Source of the DNA: G020348385 sp964538085
GTDB taxonomy: Bacteria > Acidobacteriota > Aminicenantia > Aminicenantales > Aminicenantaceae
Direction: 5' to 3'
Length of the DNA: 64,000 nt
NCBI GenBank assembly: GCA_964538085.1
Contig: CAZIDF010000014.1
Span: 1 to 64,000, forward strand
In this document: positions 1-9,924 of the stretch, piece by piece
How the letters are laid out: every line of letters starts with the position of its first letter
How positions within the stretch are numbered: the stretch's first letter is position 1
The notes under the pieces: model-generated
Told to the model about the DNA's origin: nothing
The model's database searches: none
What the model saw: the letters and a program-made list of their open reading frames with translations, nothing else
Program-made: the position numbers and the translations under genes

Positions 1-7
1 GAACAAA

Positions 8-1021
8 ATGGACCGCAGAAAATTTCTCAAGGCTTCCACCATAGGAGTATTTGGGTATGGCCTATTGGCCACCGCTGGTTTGTCACTGCCAATAAAGAAT
101 AAATGGACCAAAAAGAGATTTTTCAGTGGCAACTCCGAAATAAAAATCCAAGATTACCGCATCCTGGGACGGACCGGTTTCAAGGTGTCGGACCTTGGCA
201 TCGGCTACGTGAACGACGAGGGAGTGATGGCCTCAATGATCGATGCAGGCATGAACTACGTCGATACTGGGGAAAGCTATCCAGGAGCTCACCAATTGAT
301 CGGCAAAGTGATAAAAGGAAGGGACCGTAAGTCGATTTTTATCACCTCCAAGATGTTGATGGAAGGAGAAACATCCAAGGAGGCGTTGATCAAGCGAACA
401 GAAAAAAGCCTCGAGGACCTCGGCACAGATTACATCGACTGCATGATGCTCCACTGCCCGGAAACGGTTGAAGAGCTGAAGCATGAAGGATACCACGCGG
501 CCATGCAGGAACTCAAAGCCAATGGCCGCATTCATTACACAGGAGTATCCAACCACGGCTCATTTTGGTACAGGGATTCCAAGCAGAGCATGGATACGGT
601 CCTTTTGGCCGCGGTCGAGGACGGCCGGTTCGATGTGTTTTTAATGGCCTATAACTTCCTCCAAATGGACCAGGCAGAAAAAGTGCTCGATGTCTGCCAG
701 CAGAAAAATATCGGGACCACCTTGATGAAGACAACCCCCGTGGCCAAATACTACATCGTTAAATCTCGGGTCGATCAGCTCGAAAAAGAAGGAAAGGAGG
801 TCCCAGACTTTTATAAAGATGGGCTTCAGCGATACAAACAAAAGGCAGACCTAGCCGAAATATTCATCACAAAGCATAATCTCAAAAATCCCGATGAAAT
901 CCGTGAGGCCGCCGTCAAATTCGTGCTCACGAACCCTCAAGTTAACACGGTCTGCTGTTCCCTCCAAACATACGAAGAGATGGAAAAGACATTACCCCTG
1001 TCAGGGAAAAAGTTGGCCTAA
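8..1021 (+). CDS. Tat-exported aldo/keto reductase
   Basis: NAD(P)H-dependent oxidoreductase of the aldo/keto reductase family, probably exported folded; the substrate is unknown. The N-terminus has a twin-arginine signal (DRRKFLKAS) followed by a hydrophobic stretch. The TIM-barrel domain begins near residue 50 (YRILGRTGFKVSDLG) and keeps the catalytic set: Asp and Tyr in YVDTGESY, Lys in ITSKM and His in MLHCP. It lacks the C-terminal 4Fe-4S segment seen in its relative at 42141-43355. The ATG lies 8 bases into the window, so upstream context is missing. The stop overlaps by 3 bases the stop of the convergent serine hydrolase gene. Family assignment is firm; the physiological role is not known. 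Confidence 0.9.
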   Translation: MDRRKFLKASTIGVFGYGLLATAGLSLPIKNKWTKKRFFSGNSEIKIQDYRILGRTGFKVSDLGIGYVNDEGVMASMIDAGMNYVDTGESYPGAHQLIGKVIKGRDRKSIFITSKMLMEGETSKEALIKRTEKSLEDLGTDYIDCMMLHCPETVEELKHEGYHAAMQELKANGRIHYTGVSNHGSFWYRDSKQSMDTVLLAAVEDGRFDVFLMAYNFLQMDQAEKVLDVCQQKNIGTTLMKTTPVAKYYIVKSRVDQLEKEGKEVPDFYKDGLQRYKQKADLAEIFITKHNLKNPDEIREAAVKFVLTNPQVNTVCCSLQTYEEMEKTLPLSGKKLA

Positions 1022-3135
1022 TCTTTTATCCTTGTCGCTTCATAAACACCATCGGGCTGGAAAAGCTCCAGGGCTATGACCTGGCCTTTCTCATCTGTCT
1101 TGAATCTCAGGCTGATTATCTTGACTTGTTTCAGTATGAACTCATCCCCCACCTGGGGAACCAAATCCAACTCGTCCCCTCCGGGGATAAAAACGGTCAG
1201 GCTATTGCCCTTAAGGCTTACCGTCAGTGTCTGAGTTGCCAACTGGTACTTGCCCACGAACCGCTGGAGGTAATCCGGATCGAAAAGCTGAGCGTTCGGT
1301 TTTTTCTCGAACAGGATCTCATCCAGCGTGGGTTCGAAAGGAGCCTCCAGAGCAGCGACATTTCCATTGACATCCGTCCGGAAAGTCATTTTCATATCTT
1401 CGAACGTAGGATCATCTGCCCGTTTTCCGTTAAATGTCTCATAGTGCCAGTGTTCGAGGGGAGTCGTGATCCCGTTATAGGCGAAAAAGATCTCTCCCTT
1501 TTCTACAAAAACTTTTAAATTGCCGTATCCGGGATGAAAATAGTCGCCTTCATATTCTCCCATTTCATGTACCGGTTTTGTTCCGGGTTTCCGGCGGATC
1601 TGTTTTTTTTGGCTTGCTTCCTTCTGGACTTCATCACCCACGGTTTTTTCCTTGGCTGCTTCTCCAATCCAGTCTTTTGATTCAGCCCCCAGAACAAGGT
1701 CATAGGCTTGACGGATGAGCAGCTCCGTCAAAGCAGAACCATTTTTATTCACAAGAACCACGATCCCCACGCCATCCTGAGGCAGCATGCTGACCATTGC
1801 GGAAAATCCGTCGATGTTTCCGCCATGATGAACCCGGCTATGTCCCCTGTAGGAATCCACAAACCATCCCAATCCGTAGTCAGCAGGGGTCACTTCTGCA
1901 ATAGCCGGTGTCCCCCCTGTAGGCATATGAGCCAAATGCATGTCTTGGATAGTCTGAGGACCGATGATCTGTTTTCCGTCGAATTTTCCTCCATTGAGAT
2001 GAACCAATAGCCAGTGGCTCATTTCATTTACGCTAGAATTGATGGAACCGGCCGGCCCGATATTGGAGATATTGCGGAAGGGAATTTCCTCTATCTTCCC
2101 TTCTCTCTCTCTGTATGGAAGGGCATAATCCGCATCCTTCTGAGAATCTTCGACCGAAAAATTGGTTCTCTTCATCCCCAGAGGCTCGAAAACATGGGTT
2201 CGGATCGCATCCTCCCATTTTTTTCCTGTCAACACTTCCACAAGATAACCCGCGGTGAGGAACATCAGGTTGTTGTATTGAAACTTCTCTCGAAGATCGG
2301 CTGAGGGCTTGAGGTATGCCAGTCGCCTGACAAATTCTTCCCGGGTTGCCTCATAATTGTTATACCAGGAGAGATCATGCCGGGGAAGGCCGGATCGATG
2401 CGTGACAAGATCGCGGGGAGTCAGCCGTTCGCTGGCGAATGTATCATACAGTCGAAACCACGGAATGTAATTGCGCACCGGTTTTTCCCACTCCAGCTTG
2501 CCCTCGTCCACCAAAACCCCCATGGCAAACGTGGTGAAAGCCTTGGAAGCCGAACCGATGGCCAGAATAGTATCCGCTGTCATCGGAACCTTGTTTTCGA
2601 CATCCCTAAAACCATATCCTTTGGCCAATATGACCTCGTCATCTTTGACGACAGCCACGGCAGCTCCGGGAACATTGAGTTCCTTGAGGCCCCTTTCGAC
2701 GATCGCGCCAAATCCATCTAGAGCTTTTTTAGCTTTAATTTTTGGGCTTACTTCCCGGCTGAGGCTGAAGGCGAAGCTCTGCCCTCCTTGGGTAAAATCA
2801 CCCGCAATTTTCGCCCCGTTTTCGCTGATGGTGCCTTTGAAGGTGGGCTCTCCTGGCACTCCGGCGATGGCAAAAGTCACCTCTTTATCGAGGACGCTAA
2901 TATTGTTTAGCGGAAGATTTTTTGCATTTTGGGCAGGTATGGAAATTTGCCCCTCCCAAGTGCTATCCTGCTTTTGGCTGAAATCAATCAAAATTTCCAG
3001 CTTGGTCTCAGGGATGTCGATGGTTCCCTCCCAGTGCCCCACGACAGATGGAGTTTCTTGGGAGCGGAGAAAGACCGGAAATAAAAGAAAAACGAGGCAA
3101 GAGAAAATGAGAACATTGGTGGATTTTTTGGGCAT
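1018..3135 (-). CDS. Secreted serine hydrolase (class C beta-lactamase/PBP4*-like)
   Basis: Serine hydrolase of the beta-lactamase/D-Ala-D-Ala peptidase superfamily, 705 aa, probably periplasmic. A signal peptide (residues 1-25) is followed by about 120 residues of beta-rich sequence, then the catalytic domain with SxxK (GSASKAF), YxN (QYNNLMF) and an HxG-like motif (HHGGNIDGF). The C-terminal 200 residues resemble the DUF3471 accessory domain often attached to these enzymes. I chose the ATG at 3135 over the one at 3150, because AGGAGG, the ribosome site, lies inside the first codons of the longer form. Family members hydrolyse esters, amides or D-amino-acid peptides; the sequence does not show which. 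Confidence 0.88.
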   Translation of the reverse strand: MPKKSTNVLIFSCLVFLLFPVFLRSQETPSVVGHWEGTIDIPETKLEILIDFSQKQDSTWEGQISIPAQNAKNLPLNNISVLDKEVTFAIAGVPGEPTFKGTISENGAKIAGDFTQGGQSFAFSLSREVSPKIKAKKALDGFGAIVERGLKELNVPGAAVAVVKDDEVILAKGYGFRDVENKVPMTADTILAIGSASKAFTTFAMGVLVDEGKLEWEKPVRNYIPWFRLYDTFASERLTPRDLVTHRSGLPRHDLSWYNNYEATREEFVRRLAYLKPSADLREKFQYNNLMFLTAGYLVEVLTGKKWEDAIRTHVFEPLGMKRTNFSVEDSQKDADYALPYREREGKIEEIPFRNISNIGPAGSINSSVNEMSHWLLVHLNGGKFDGKQIIGPQTIQDMHLAHMPTGGTPAIAEVTPADYGLGWFVDSYRGHSRVHHGGNIDGFSAMVSMLPQDGVGIVVLVNKNGSALTELLIRQAYDLVLGAESKDWIGEAAKEKTVGDEVQKEASQKKQIRRKPGTKPVHEMGEYEGDYFHPGYGNLKVFVEKGEIFFAYNGITTPLEHWHYETFNGKRADDPTFEDMKMTFRTDVNGNVAALEAPFEPTLDEILFEKKPNAQLFDPDYLQRFVGKYQLATQTLTVSLKGNSLTVFIPGGDELDLVPQVGDEFILKQVKIISLRFKTDEKGQVIALELFQPDGVYEATRIKD

Positions 3136-3283
3136 TATATCCCTCCTCATATGTCAAAAATTGCGTATTCCCTTCTTTCTTAGAATCTTTTTGCGAAAGG
3201 AAAGAGATATATACCACAGCCACAATCTGGTTTCAATTCAAGAAGGGACTTCTTTGATGATCAAAAATTCTCCGGCTGTACTT

Positions 3284-5875
3284 TTATTCGTACTTCAAGG
3301 AGCCTGCCGGATCGGCCACAGCTGCCTTGACTGCTTGATAGATGACCGTCATCAAGGCGATGGCCAGAGCAGATAACCCAGAGATGATGAAGACATCGAT
3401 CCCGATTTTTATCCGGTAGGGGTAGTCATTCAACCAGGACTGCATGGCATAAAAGGCAACTGGCCAAGCGACGATATTGGCGATCAACACCCACTTGGCA
3501 AATTCTCTGGTCAACAGGAAGACAACCTGGGCAACCGAAGCCCCAAGAACCTTCCGGATACCGATTTCCTTTGTTTTCAGTTGGGCCATGAAGGATGCCA
3601 TCCCGAACAATCCCAAGCAAGAAATGACGATAGCCAGCAGCGTGAATACATTGACCAATCCGCTCAACCGCTCTTCAGATCGATACTGCTCATCGATCAT
3701 ATCATCCACAAAATGATATCCGGCCGGCAGATCCGCTATATGTGCCTTCCAGATCCTTTTTATGTCCTCTAGAGCTTCCGGAATGTGATTGGCTTTGAGT
3801 CTAGCGATCAAATAATCGTAGCGATCCCAATCCGTTTTCGACGTCAAATACAATATGCAGGGCTTGACTTCATGCCTCAATCCGAAATACTGATTTTTGT
3901 ACACTCCGATGATCGTCCCGTCGGTACCAGTGAGCTCAAATCGCTTATCGACTGGATCTTGGAAGTCCCACTTCTTGATGGCCTCCTCGTTGATGAGATA
4001 GGCGCTGTTTAAATCCGAAGGGAATGCCCTGGAAAAATTCCTTCCCTCCACGATTTCCATTTTGTGGGTATCGATGTAATCGTAGTCGACCATCCGATAG
4101 TCCGTGTTCGTACCGAGATACTGCATATCCCCGGTAGCACCTTCCCAGTCTATGCGCCCGCCGTGATTAAGGACGCTAGTGGCCGTAACTCCGGCAATAT
4201 TTGAGCTTTGGGCAAGGTCTGCTTTGAGGATTTCCCATTTTCCCTGGTATTTTTCCGGAATCGAAATTCTTACCAGGTTGTCTTTATCGAACCCTATGTC
4301 CGCATTCCGCATGTAGTCCAGTTGTTTATAAACGAGGAGGGCACATATTATCAGGCCGATGGACAGGACAAACTGGCTGATGACCAAACCCTGCCGGAAT
4401 CTCGCCCCCGTTACAGAGACTTTCCTTTGACTTCCTTTATGGAGCAGGAGGTTCCCCTTCAATACATCCACCGGACGAAAAGAGGAGAGAACCAACGCTG
4501 GGTAGGACCCTGCCACGATACCGATAAATATCACCATCCCGGCAAGACCGATGATCAATCCACCATCCGCCAGATCGAGCCTCAACTGCTTTCCTGCAAG
4601 TTGATTGAACAAAGGCATGCACAACACGGTTAAAAAGATTGCGATGACGGCCGAAAGGACGGCGAAGAGTGTGGATTCCAAAAAGAACTGTTTGACAAGC
4701 TGCAACCTTTTCGATCCGACGACTTTTCTCATCCCGACTTCCTTGGCCCGCTTCACAGATCTGGCCGTGGAAAGATTCATGAAATTGACACACGCAATGA
4801 ATATGATCAGCACAGCTACGACGATGAAAACATAAATGTAAGTGATCGGCCCGCCGCCTCCCAGCGCATGCAAATGCAAGTCCGTCAAAGGAAAAAGGGA
4901 CGACTCCAGAGGATCGGTCGACCAAGGACGATTCGTGTTGAGCAGGCCGGCTATCTTGGGGTTGACCGTGGCCGGATCGCCCCCTTCTTTCAGCTGAACA
5001 TAAGTTTCGCACGCAAACCAGTTCCAGATAAAATGCTGGTATTCGGTGATCTCTTTCATGGATAGAAAAGGCCGGATATAATCGACCTGGATATCGGAAT
5101 TCTTAGGGATATCCTCCAAAATTCCTGTCACTTCGACCAGATCCCCTTCGATTTCCATCATCTGGCCCAAAGGGTCTATTCCGGTAAAAAGCTTTTCGGC
5201 TGCCGACTCGGTCAAGACAATGCTATTCACATTTTCGAATGAAGAATCCGCATCGCCTTTAAGAAAAGGGAAGGTAAAAACAGCAAAAACATCTGGATCG
5301 GCATAGACCCCTTGCCAATCAGGGAAAATTTTATCCCTGTACCGGGCAGTAATATCCCCCCGGAATTGGAACCTGACGACCTTGGAAATTTCCGGGAAAT
5401 CGTTCCGCAAAGGTTCTGCTAGCGGAACGGGAGTGTTGTTAAAAAACTCGCCGCGGTGATTCACTCTCTCGCTGATCGTTAAATAAATGTTTTCGGCATT
5501 CTCATGGAATTTGTTGAAACTGAGTTCGTCCCGTACCCAGAGAAGGATGAGCAGACAGGCTGCCATGCCCACTGCCAATCCCGCAATGTTGATAAAAGAA
5601 AATCCTTTATTTCTTTTAATGTTTCTCCAGGTGATGATGAGATAATTTTTAAGCATTTGAAAACTCCAATAGGTAGAATCCTTCATAAAGGCCGGAAGAT
5701 TGAAAAGAATTTGACCCCAATACCAGAACAGGGCTACCTTTTTTCCTCTCTTTTTGAAAAGGCAAGAATATTCTTCGTTCATGTCCCCCAAAAATGAAAA
5801 TTCTTCACCGTTTTTTCTCATTCGACGAAGAATTTTTTCTGCCAGAGGCGGGGGATTCGAAGATTTTTTTTTCAT
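3284..5875 (-). CDS. FtsX/MacB-type ABC permease with N-terminal prefix domain
   Basis: Large ABC-transporter permease of the MacB/FtsX class, 863 aa, inner membrane. Residues 1-80 form the soluble prefix domain typical of PadR-linked permeases (LAEKILRRMRKNGEEF onwards). A first transmembrane helix near residue 95-120 (INIAGLAVGMAACLL) precedes a MacB-like periplasmic domain. FtsX transmembrane sets follow around residues 345-470 and 750-860, each with the family motif (REVGMRKVVG-like and KEIGIRKVLGAS). No ATPase gene is adjacent, so the partner must be elsewhere or absent. It lies 7 bases downstream of the padR-like gene and is presumably co-transcribed. Family members act in mechanotransmission, efflux or lipoprotein transport; the cargo is unknown. 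Confidence 0.88.
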   Translation of the reverse strand: MKKKSSNPPPLAEKILRRMRKNGEEFSFLGDMNEEYSCLFKKRGKKVALFWYWGQILFNLPAFMKDSTYWSFQMLKNYLIITWRNIKRNKGFSFINIAGLAVGMAACLLILLWVRDELSFNKFHENAENIYLTISERVNHRGEFFNNTPVPLAEPLRNDFPEISKVVRFQFRGDITARYRDKIFPDWQGVYADPDVFAVFTFPFLKGDADSSFENVNSIVLTESAAEKLFTGIDPLGQMMEIEGDLVEVTGILEDIPKNSDIQVDYIRPFLSMKEITEYQHFIWNWFACETYVQLKEGGDPATVNPKIAGLLNTNRPWSTDPLESSLFPLTDLHLHALGGGGPITYIYVFIVVAVLIIFIACVNFMNLSTARSVKRAKEVGMRKVVGSKRLQLVKQFFLESTLFAVLSAVIAIFLTVLCMPLFNQLAGKQLRLDLADGGLIIGLAGMVIFIGIVAGSYPALVLSSFRPVDVLKGNLLLHKGSQRKVSVTGARFRQGLVISQFVLSIGLIICALLVYKQLDYMRNADIGFDKDNLVRISIPEKYQGKWEILKADLAQSSNIAGVTATSVLNHGGRIDWEGATGDMQYLGTNTDYRMVDYDYIDTHKMEIVEGRNFSRAFPSDLNSAYLINEEAIKKWDFQDPVDKRFELTGTDGTIIGVYKNQYFGLRHEVKPCILYLTSKTDWDRYDYLIARLKANHIPEALEDIKRIWKAHIADLPAGYHFVDDMIDEQYRSEERLSGLVNVFTLLAIVISCLGLFGMASFMAQLKTKEIGIRKVLGASVAQVVFLLTREFAKWVLIANIVAWPVAFYAMQSWLNDYPYRIKIGIDVFIISGLSALAIALMTVIYQAVKAAVADPAGSLKYE

Positions 5876-5882
5876 AGCTTCT

Positions 5883-6209
5883 CTAAACCTTATCGAACGA
5901 AATCTCTGCCAACCTTTCCCAGATCAATTTTTGAAGCTCATAGGCAGACTCCAGAGCATGAATCCCTTTTTTCGTGAGATAATAGTATATCTTCCTCCTG
6001 CCCCCTCGCTCTGGTGTGGGATTCCCAATGGACTTGGATATGAATCCCTTCCGGAAGAGCTGGTCGAGATAGCTGTAGAGGGTCCCGTACGAGATCTTTT
6101 TATCGATAAATTTGGAAACATCCTCCTTGATCGCAACCCCGTATGCCTTTTTCTCCAGACTCAGGATAGCCAATAATATCGCCGTCTCATTCAATGTCAA
6201 ATCCTTCAC
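5883..6209 (-). CDS. PadR-family transcriptional regulator
   Basis: Winged-helix repressor of the PadR family, 108 aa. The N-terminal wHTH is clear (LTLNETAILLAILSLEKKAYG, then the ISYGTLYSYLDQLFRKGFI recognition region), followed by the wing (GGRRKIYYYLTKKG) and a short dimerisation helix. The start is a GTG preceded by AGGAG seven bases upstream. The gene sits directly before the FtsX-type permease, an arrangement common in Acidobacteriota-like genomes, so it most likely controls its own operon. A 15-base palindrome at 6231-6245 just upstream is a candidate operator. The effector is unknown. Confidence 0.92.
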   Translation of the reverse strand: MKDLTLNETAILLAILSLEKKAYGVAIKEDVSKFIDKKISYGTLYSYLDQLFRKGFISKSIGNPTPERGGRRKIYYYLTKKGIHALESAYELQKLIWERLAEISFDKV

Positions 6210-6230
6210 TTTGTTCTCCTCATCTATTAA

Positions 6231-6245
6231 TACGGATTTTCCGTA
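6231..6245. promoter_or_regulatory. Palindrome upstream of padR, candidate operator
   Basis: Perfect inverted repeat TACGGA-TTT-TCCGTA, 22 bases upstream of the padR-like GTG start. Its position suggests autoregulation. It is not the ATGT-N8-ACAT site described for some PadR proteins, so the link is inference. Confidence 0.4.
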
Positions 6246-6370
6246 AAAAAGGTTACCCCAAATTAAAATATTTTTGAGGGAAACCTAATCTCCTCTTTTT
6301 ACGTAGAGTAATATGAACTCCGGGATGGGTTATGCAGGTGCGCACATGTTATTAAGGAGTAAAAAAAGTT

Positions 6371-8527
6371 ATGGCCAGAAAAATCATTATCGCTCTTGTT
6401 CTGTTCTTATTAGCATTACAGTCTGCACAGGTTTATGCAGAAGAGACCGTAACAGTATCTCCCACGAAAACCCCTCCTAAGATCGATGGGATTTTAAATG
6501 ACGTTGCTTGGAAAGAGGCCACACAGTTTGAAGGTTTTAAAACCATAAAGCCAGATTACGGAAAAGAGCCCAGCCAAAAAACCACTGTCTACATGACGTT
6601 TGACTCAGAAAACCTCTACTTTGCGTTCCGTTGTTTCGACACCGAACCGGATAAGATCAAAACCTCGGTCTCTAGCCGGGATAATATGTATCAGGATGAT
6701 AACATCATCATCATGCTGGACACATTCAATACCATGCAGGAATCCTATGGACTGTTCATGAATCCGGAGGGGATCCAGGGGGATGCCATGATCAACGCAG
6801 ATGGAAATGGAGATGCCAGCTTCGACATGGTCTGGTACAGCAAGGGAACGATCGATGATGAAGGATATGCCGTAGAGTGCAGGATTCCCCTTCAGAGCAT
6901 CCGTTTTCCAGGAAAAGAGACCATCACCCTCCGGGTGGCATTTTTCAGGCAGATCATCCGCACCTCCGAACAATTCAGTTTTCCTCCCATGTATGCAGAT
7001 CAAGGAAGCCTGCTCAAACAATCCCAGCCTGTATCTGTAACCGGGTGGAAATACAAAAGAGTGGTCGAGATACTTCCTGCCTTGACCCACAGCACTCGGC
7101 AATCGACAGCCCAGGGAAAAATGCAGACCGATGAAAAAAACACGGATTTCAGCTTAACCGGGAAGGTCGGGCTGACATCGGATCTAACCATGGATGGCAC
7201 ATACAATCCCGATTTCAGCCAGGTGGAGTCGGATGCCGGGCAGATCGACATCAATTTGCGCTACGAACTTTTTTATCCCGAGAAAAGACCTTTTTTTCTC
7301 GAAGGGAACGATATTTTTCAGTTTGCCGGGAATGTCGAAGAAGGGCCTCTGGCAACGGTAGTTCACACACGGACGATCATAAACCCCATCTTCGGATTGA
7401 AGCTATCCGGGAAGCTAGGCCGGAGAAGCAGCCTGGCCACCATCTATGCGCTGGACGACCTGCCGGACGATCCGATCGACTCGCACCCTGATTTTATGAT
7501 CGCCCGGTACAAGTTCGCGCTCAAAGAGGATTCTTACATCGGAGGATTTTACACGGGGAAGGAATACGGCCAAGGCTTCAACCGGGTTGTGGGCGCAGAC
7601 GGCAGATTCCGTCTCACCCAAGCTTCCATCGCGGATTTCCACCTCTTCGGTGCCTTCACCCAAAGAAACGGCAGTTCAGAGATATCCAGCGATCACGCTC
7701 TGGGATTGCACTACCAGTATGGCACACGCAAGGTGATCGTCGATTTGGGTTATCAAGACATTTCAAAAAATTTCCAGGTGGACACCGGGTATGTCACCCG
7801 AACAGGGATAAGACGATTTTCCGCCTTCGCCATGTACAGGTTTTATCCCAAGTCTAAATTTTTTCAGAGGATCGAACCTTTTTACTGGAGTTATCATCTG
7901 TACGATACCGAATACAAAACATTAGAGACGGTCAATCTGGTTACCCTGAGATTCTGGTTGCCCAGAAGCACCCAGTTCCGGGTGGATGCGCTGTTTGCCA
8001 ATGAGGTTTTCGCCGGAGAGAGATTCGGAAGAGGCGGGGCTGGATTTCAATCGGAATCCCAAATAACGAAATACATGTATCTGGATCTTTTTTTTCGCCG
8101 CACAGGATCTATATACTATGATCCTGAAGATCCCTATCAAGGATACGGAAACAGGTTGGGGGGATACCTTCAATATCAACCCATAGAAAAACTCAGCTTC
8201 ATTCTCAGCGTTTCATATGTGGACTTTTTCCGGGAATCGGATAAACAAAAGATCTACGACTATACCATCATCCGCAGCCGGAACACCTTCCAGATAAACA
8301 AATATCTCTTTCTCCGGGCTATACTGGAGTACAACAGCTTCCGGGACAGGCTGACCCTAGACACCTTGATTTCTTTTACCTACATCCCTGGAACCGTGAT
8401 TTATGCCGGGTATGGGTCGGCATTCGAGAAAATCGAGTGGGACGGTGTCGATTACCGCGACAGCGCTAATTTCCACGAGACCCAAAGGGGATTTTTCTTC
8501 AAGGTGAGCTATCTCTGGCGCTTCTGA
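6371..8527 (+). CDS. CBM9-like/DUF5916 outer-membrane protein
   Basis: Exported protein of 718 aa with a cleavable signal peptide (residues 1-24, ending VYAEE). Residues 30-210 match the CBM9-like sugar-binding fold placed in front of DUF5916 (PPKIDGILNDVAWKEA; YVECRIPLQSIRF-type segments). The remaining 500 residues are rich in alternating aromatic strands and end in a C-terminal phenylalanine (VSYLWRF), as outer-membrane beta-barrels do. The DUF5916 region includes the ELFYPEKRPFFLEG motif. A ribosome site AAGGAG lies 11 bases before the ATG. Function of the family is unsettled; polysaccharide or surface binding is plausible. It is convergent with the downstream dipeptidase gene. Confidence 0.85.
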   Translation: MARKIIIALVLFLLALQSAQVYAEETVTVSPTKTPPKIDGILNDVAWKEATQFEGFKTIKPDYGKEPSQKTTVYMTFDSENLYFAFRCFDTEPDKIKTSVSSRDNMYQDDNIIIMLDTFNTMQESYGLFMNPEGIQGDAMINADGNGDASFDMVWYSKGTIDDEGYAVECRIPLQSIRFPGKETITLRVAFFRQIIRTSEQFSFPPMYADQGSLLKQSQPVSVTGWKYKRVVEILPALTHSTRQSTAQGKMQTDEKNTDFSLTGKVGLTSDLTMDGTYNPDFSQVESDAGQIDINLRYELFYPEKRPFFLEGNDIFQFAGNVEEGPLATVVHTRTIINPIFGLKLSGKLGRRSSLATIYALDDLPDDPIDSHPDFMIARYKFALKEDSYIGGFYTGKEYGQGFNRVVGADGRFRLTQASIADFHLFGAFTQRNGSSEISSDHALGLHYQYGTRKVIVDLGYQDISKNFQVDTGYVTRTGIRRFSAFAMYRFYPKSKFFQRIEPFYWSYHLYDTEYKTLETVNLVTLRFWLPRSTQFRVDALFANEVFAGERFGRGGAGFQSESQITKYMYLDLFFRRTGSIYYDPEDPYQGYGNRLGGYLQYQPIEKLSFILSVSYVDFFRESDKQKIYDYTIIRSRNTFQINKYLFLRAILEYNSFRDRLTLDTLISFTYIPGTVIYAGYGSAFEKIEWDGVDYRDSANFHETQRGFFFKVSYLWRF

Positions 8528-8539
8528 TCCGAGCAGATG

Positions 8540-9739
8540 TTATCTATCCGTAACTTCTTTCCAAACACGCAGAAAGTTGCCTCCCATGATCTTTTTGACA
8601 TCCTCGTCTGAATATCCCCGCTTTTTAAGCCCGCGGGTGATATTCGGATAATCCTGAACGCCCCGGATACCCACCGGCGAAGGAGTGCGCGGATACATGT
8701 CGGCACCCAGGCCGACGTGGTCCACACCAGCGATTTCAACGGCATGGTCGATGTGGTCCAAAAGATCCTCGATGGTGGGAAGGTTCTCGAGAGGCCAATC
8801 CATGCCTTGACTGATATGTTCGACTGCGATGCGAAGGTCGAGATCCTCGATCTCGGGGACCTTACTAAAAATGGGCCTAGCTATAGCCCTCTGCTCATTC
8901 CTCGCTTTTAAATATTCGGGCGATAAATAACCCAGCTCGAAAACAATACCGATCACACCACCGTTTTCAGCCAGGGCACACAGCATGTCATCGCTGATAT
9001 TGCGATGATGAGGATTGATAGCCCGGCAGCCAGAATGAGAGCAGATAACCGGATCCTCGCTTGTTTCAAGCACATCATAAAAAGCTGCGTCCGAGACATG
9101 GGAGAGGTCGATCACCATACCAATACGATTCATTTCCTTGACGACCGTTCGTCCTAACTCATTGATCCCGTCCCAGAGAGGCTCATCACTGCTGGAATCC
9201 GCCCAACCATGACTGATACCGTGGGTGAGTGTCATCGACGATACGCCGAGCTCATGGAACCTCTGCAGATTGTCCAGGTCATCCTCGATAGCATGACCAC
9301 CTTCGATGGCCAATGGCATGGCGATCTTGCCCTGCCTTATGATCCGCTCTATGTCCACACCTGTCCGGGCAAGTTCCACAGAATCCGCATTATCGTCGAT
9401 AGCACCACTCATGGCTTCGATCAACTGAAAACATTGGCGAGCCGCATTATCGGGGTACATGAAGTTTTGGACGAACAAGGCCACCACTTGGACATCGATC
9501 TCCCCTTCCTTCAGACGGGGTATGTCCACATGTCCGGCAGGCAAGCGGTCACCGATATCCAAACCTTCATAAAGTACACGATAGGCCAGGTCGTTGTGGC
9601 AGTCCCATACCACCGCTTCGCTGTGAAGCATGCCGAATGTATTGTCATCGACAGGTTTTGGTGTGCAGGCCTCAAATAGAAGGCCTCCGATTGACAAAAG
9701 AATAATCCCTAAGAGTTGTATTGATTTTCCAGATATCAT
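8540..9739 (-). CDS. Membrane dipeptidase, peptidase family M19
   Basis: Zinc dipeptidase of the renal dipeptidase family (M19), 399 aa, splitting dipeptides, often with D-residues at the C-terminal side. The N-terminal hydrophobic segment ends in FEAC, an imperfect lipobox, so the protein is probably anchored to the outer or inner membrane. Metal ligands are all present: HND in WDCHNDLAY, Glu in AIEGGHAIED, His in VIDLSHVSD and His in CSHSGCRAI; DHVGLGADM near the end is the conserved Asp region. Full family length. It would supply amino acids for the uptake and catabolic genes elsewhere in the window. The assignment is firm; lipidation is uncertain because of the atypical lipobox. Confidence 0.92.
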   Translation of the reverse strand: MISGKSIQLLGIILLSIGGLLFEACTPKPVDDNTFGMLHSEAVVWDCHNDLAYRVLYEGLDIGDRLPAGHVDIPRLKEGEIDVQVVALFVQNFMYPDNAARQCFQLIEAMSGAIDDNADSVELARTGVDIERIIRQGKIAMPLAIEGGHAIEDDLDNLQRFHELGVSSMTLTHGISHGWADSSSDEPLWDGINELGRTVVKEMNRIGMVIDLSHVSDAAFYDVLETSEDPVICSHSGCRAINPHHRNISDDMLCALAENGGVIGIVFELGYLSPEYLKARNEQRAIARPIFSKVPEIEDLDLRIAVEHISQGMDWPLENLPTIEDLLDHIDHAVEIAGVDHVGLGADMYPRTPSPVGIRGVQDYPNITRGLKKRGYSDEDVKKIMGGNFLRVWKEVTDR

Positions 9740-9849
9740 GATATCCCTCCTCGAGGCAGGAGTTATCTTACGATAAAACCAGCGATATTGGCAATTCCTC
9801 AGCTTTGTAGCCTGATAAAGAAATGTAGCTCATCGATTATTGTGATTTG

Positions 9850-9878
9850 TTGATAAAAAGCAAAAAATCGTTTAATAT
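9850..9878 (+). promoter_or_regulatory. Sigma-70-type promoter for the sugar-binding protein operon
   Basis: TTGATA at 9850-9855 and TAATAT at 9873-9878 are separated by 17 bases, close to consensus, and lie about 50 bases before the start codon at 9925. Predicted by eye only. Confidence 0.55.
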
Positions 9879-9924
9879 TTTCGCAAAAGACGAACTATCG
9901 TTTCATGTTCAAGGAGAAAAAAAC

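Noticed and set aside
2471..3376. 301-codon plus-strand frame opposite the serine hydrolase
   Set aside because: It spans the hydrolase signal peptide and an intergenic region without a ribosome site or recognisable domain.
8055..8110. T-rich run in the DUF5916 gene as a transcription stop
   Set aside because: It lies within an uninterrupted coding frame and has no hairpin before it.
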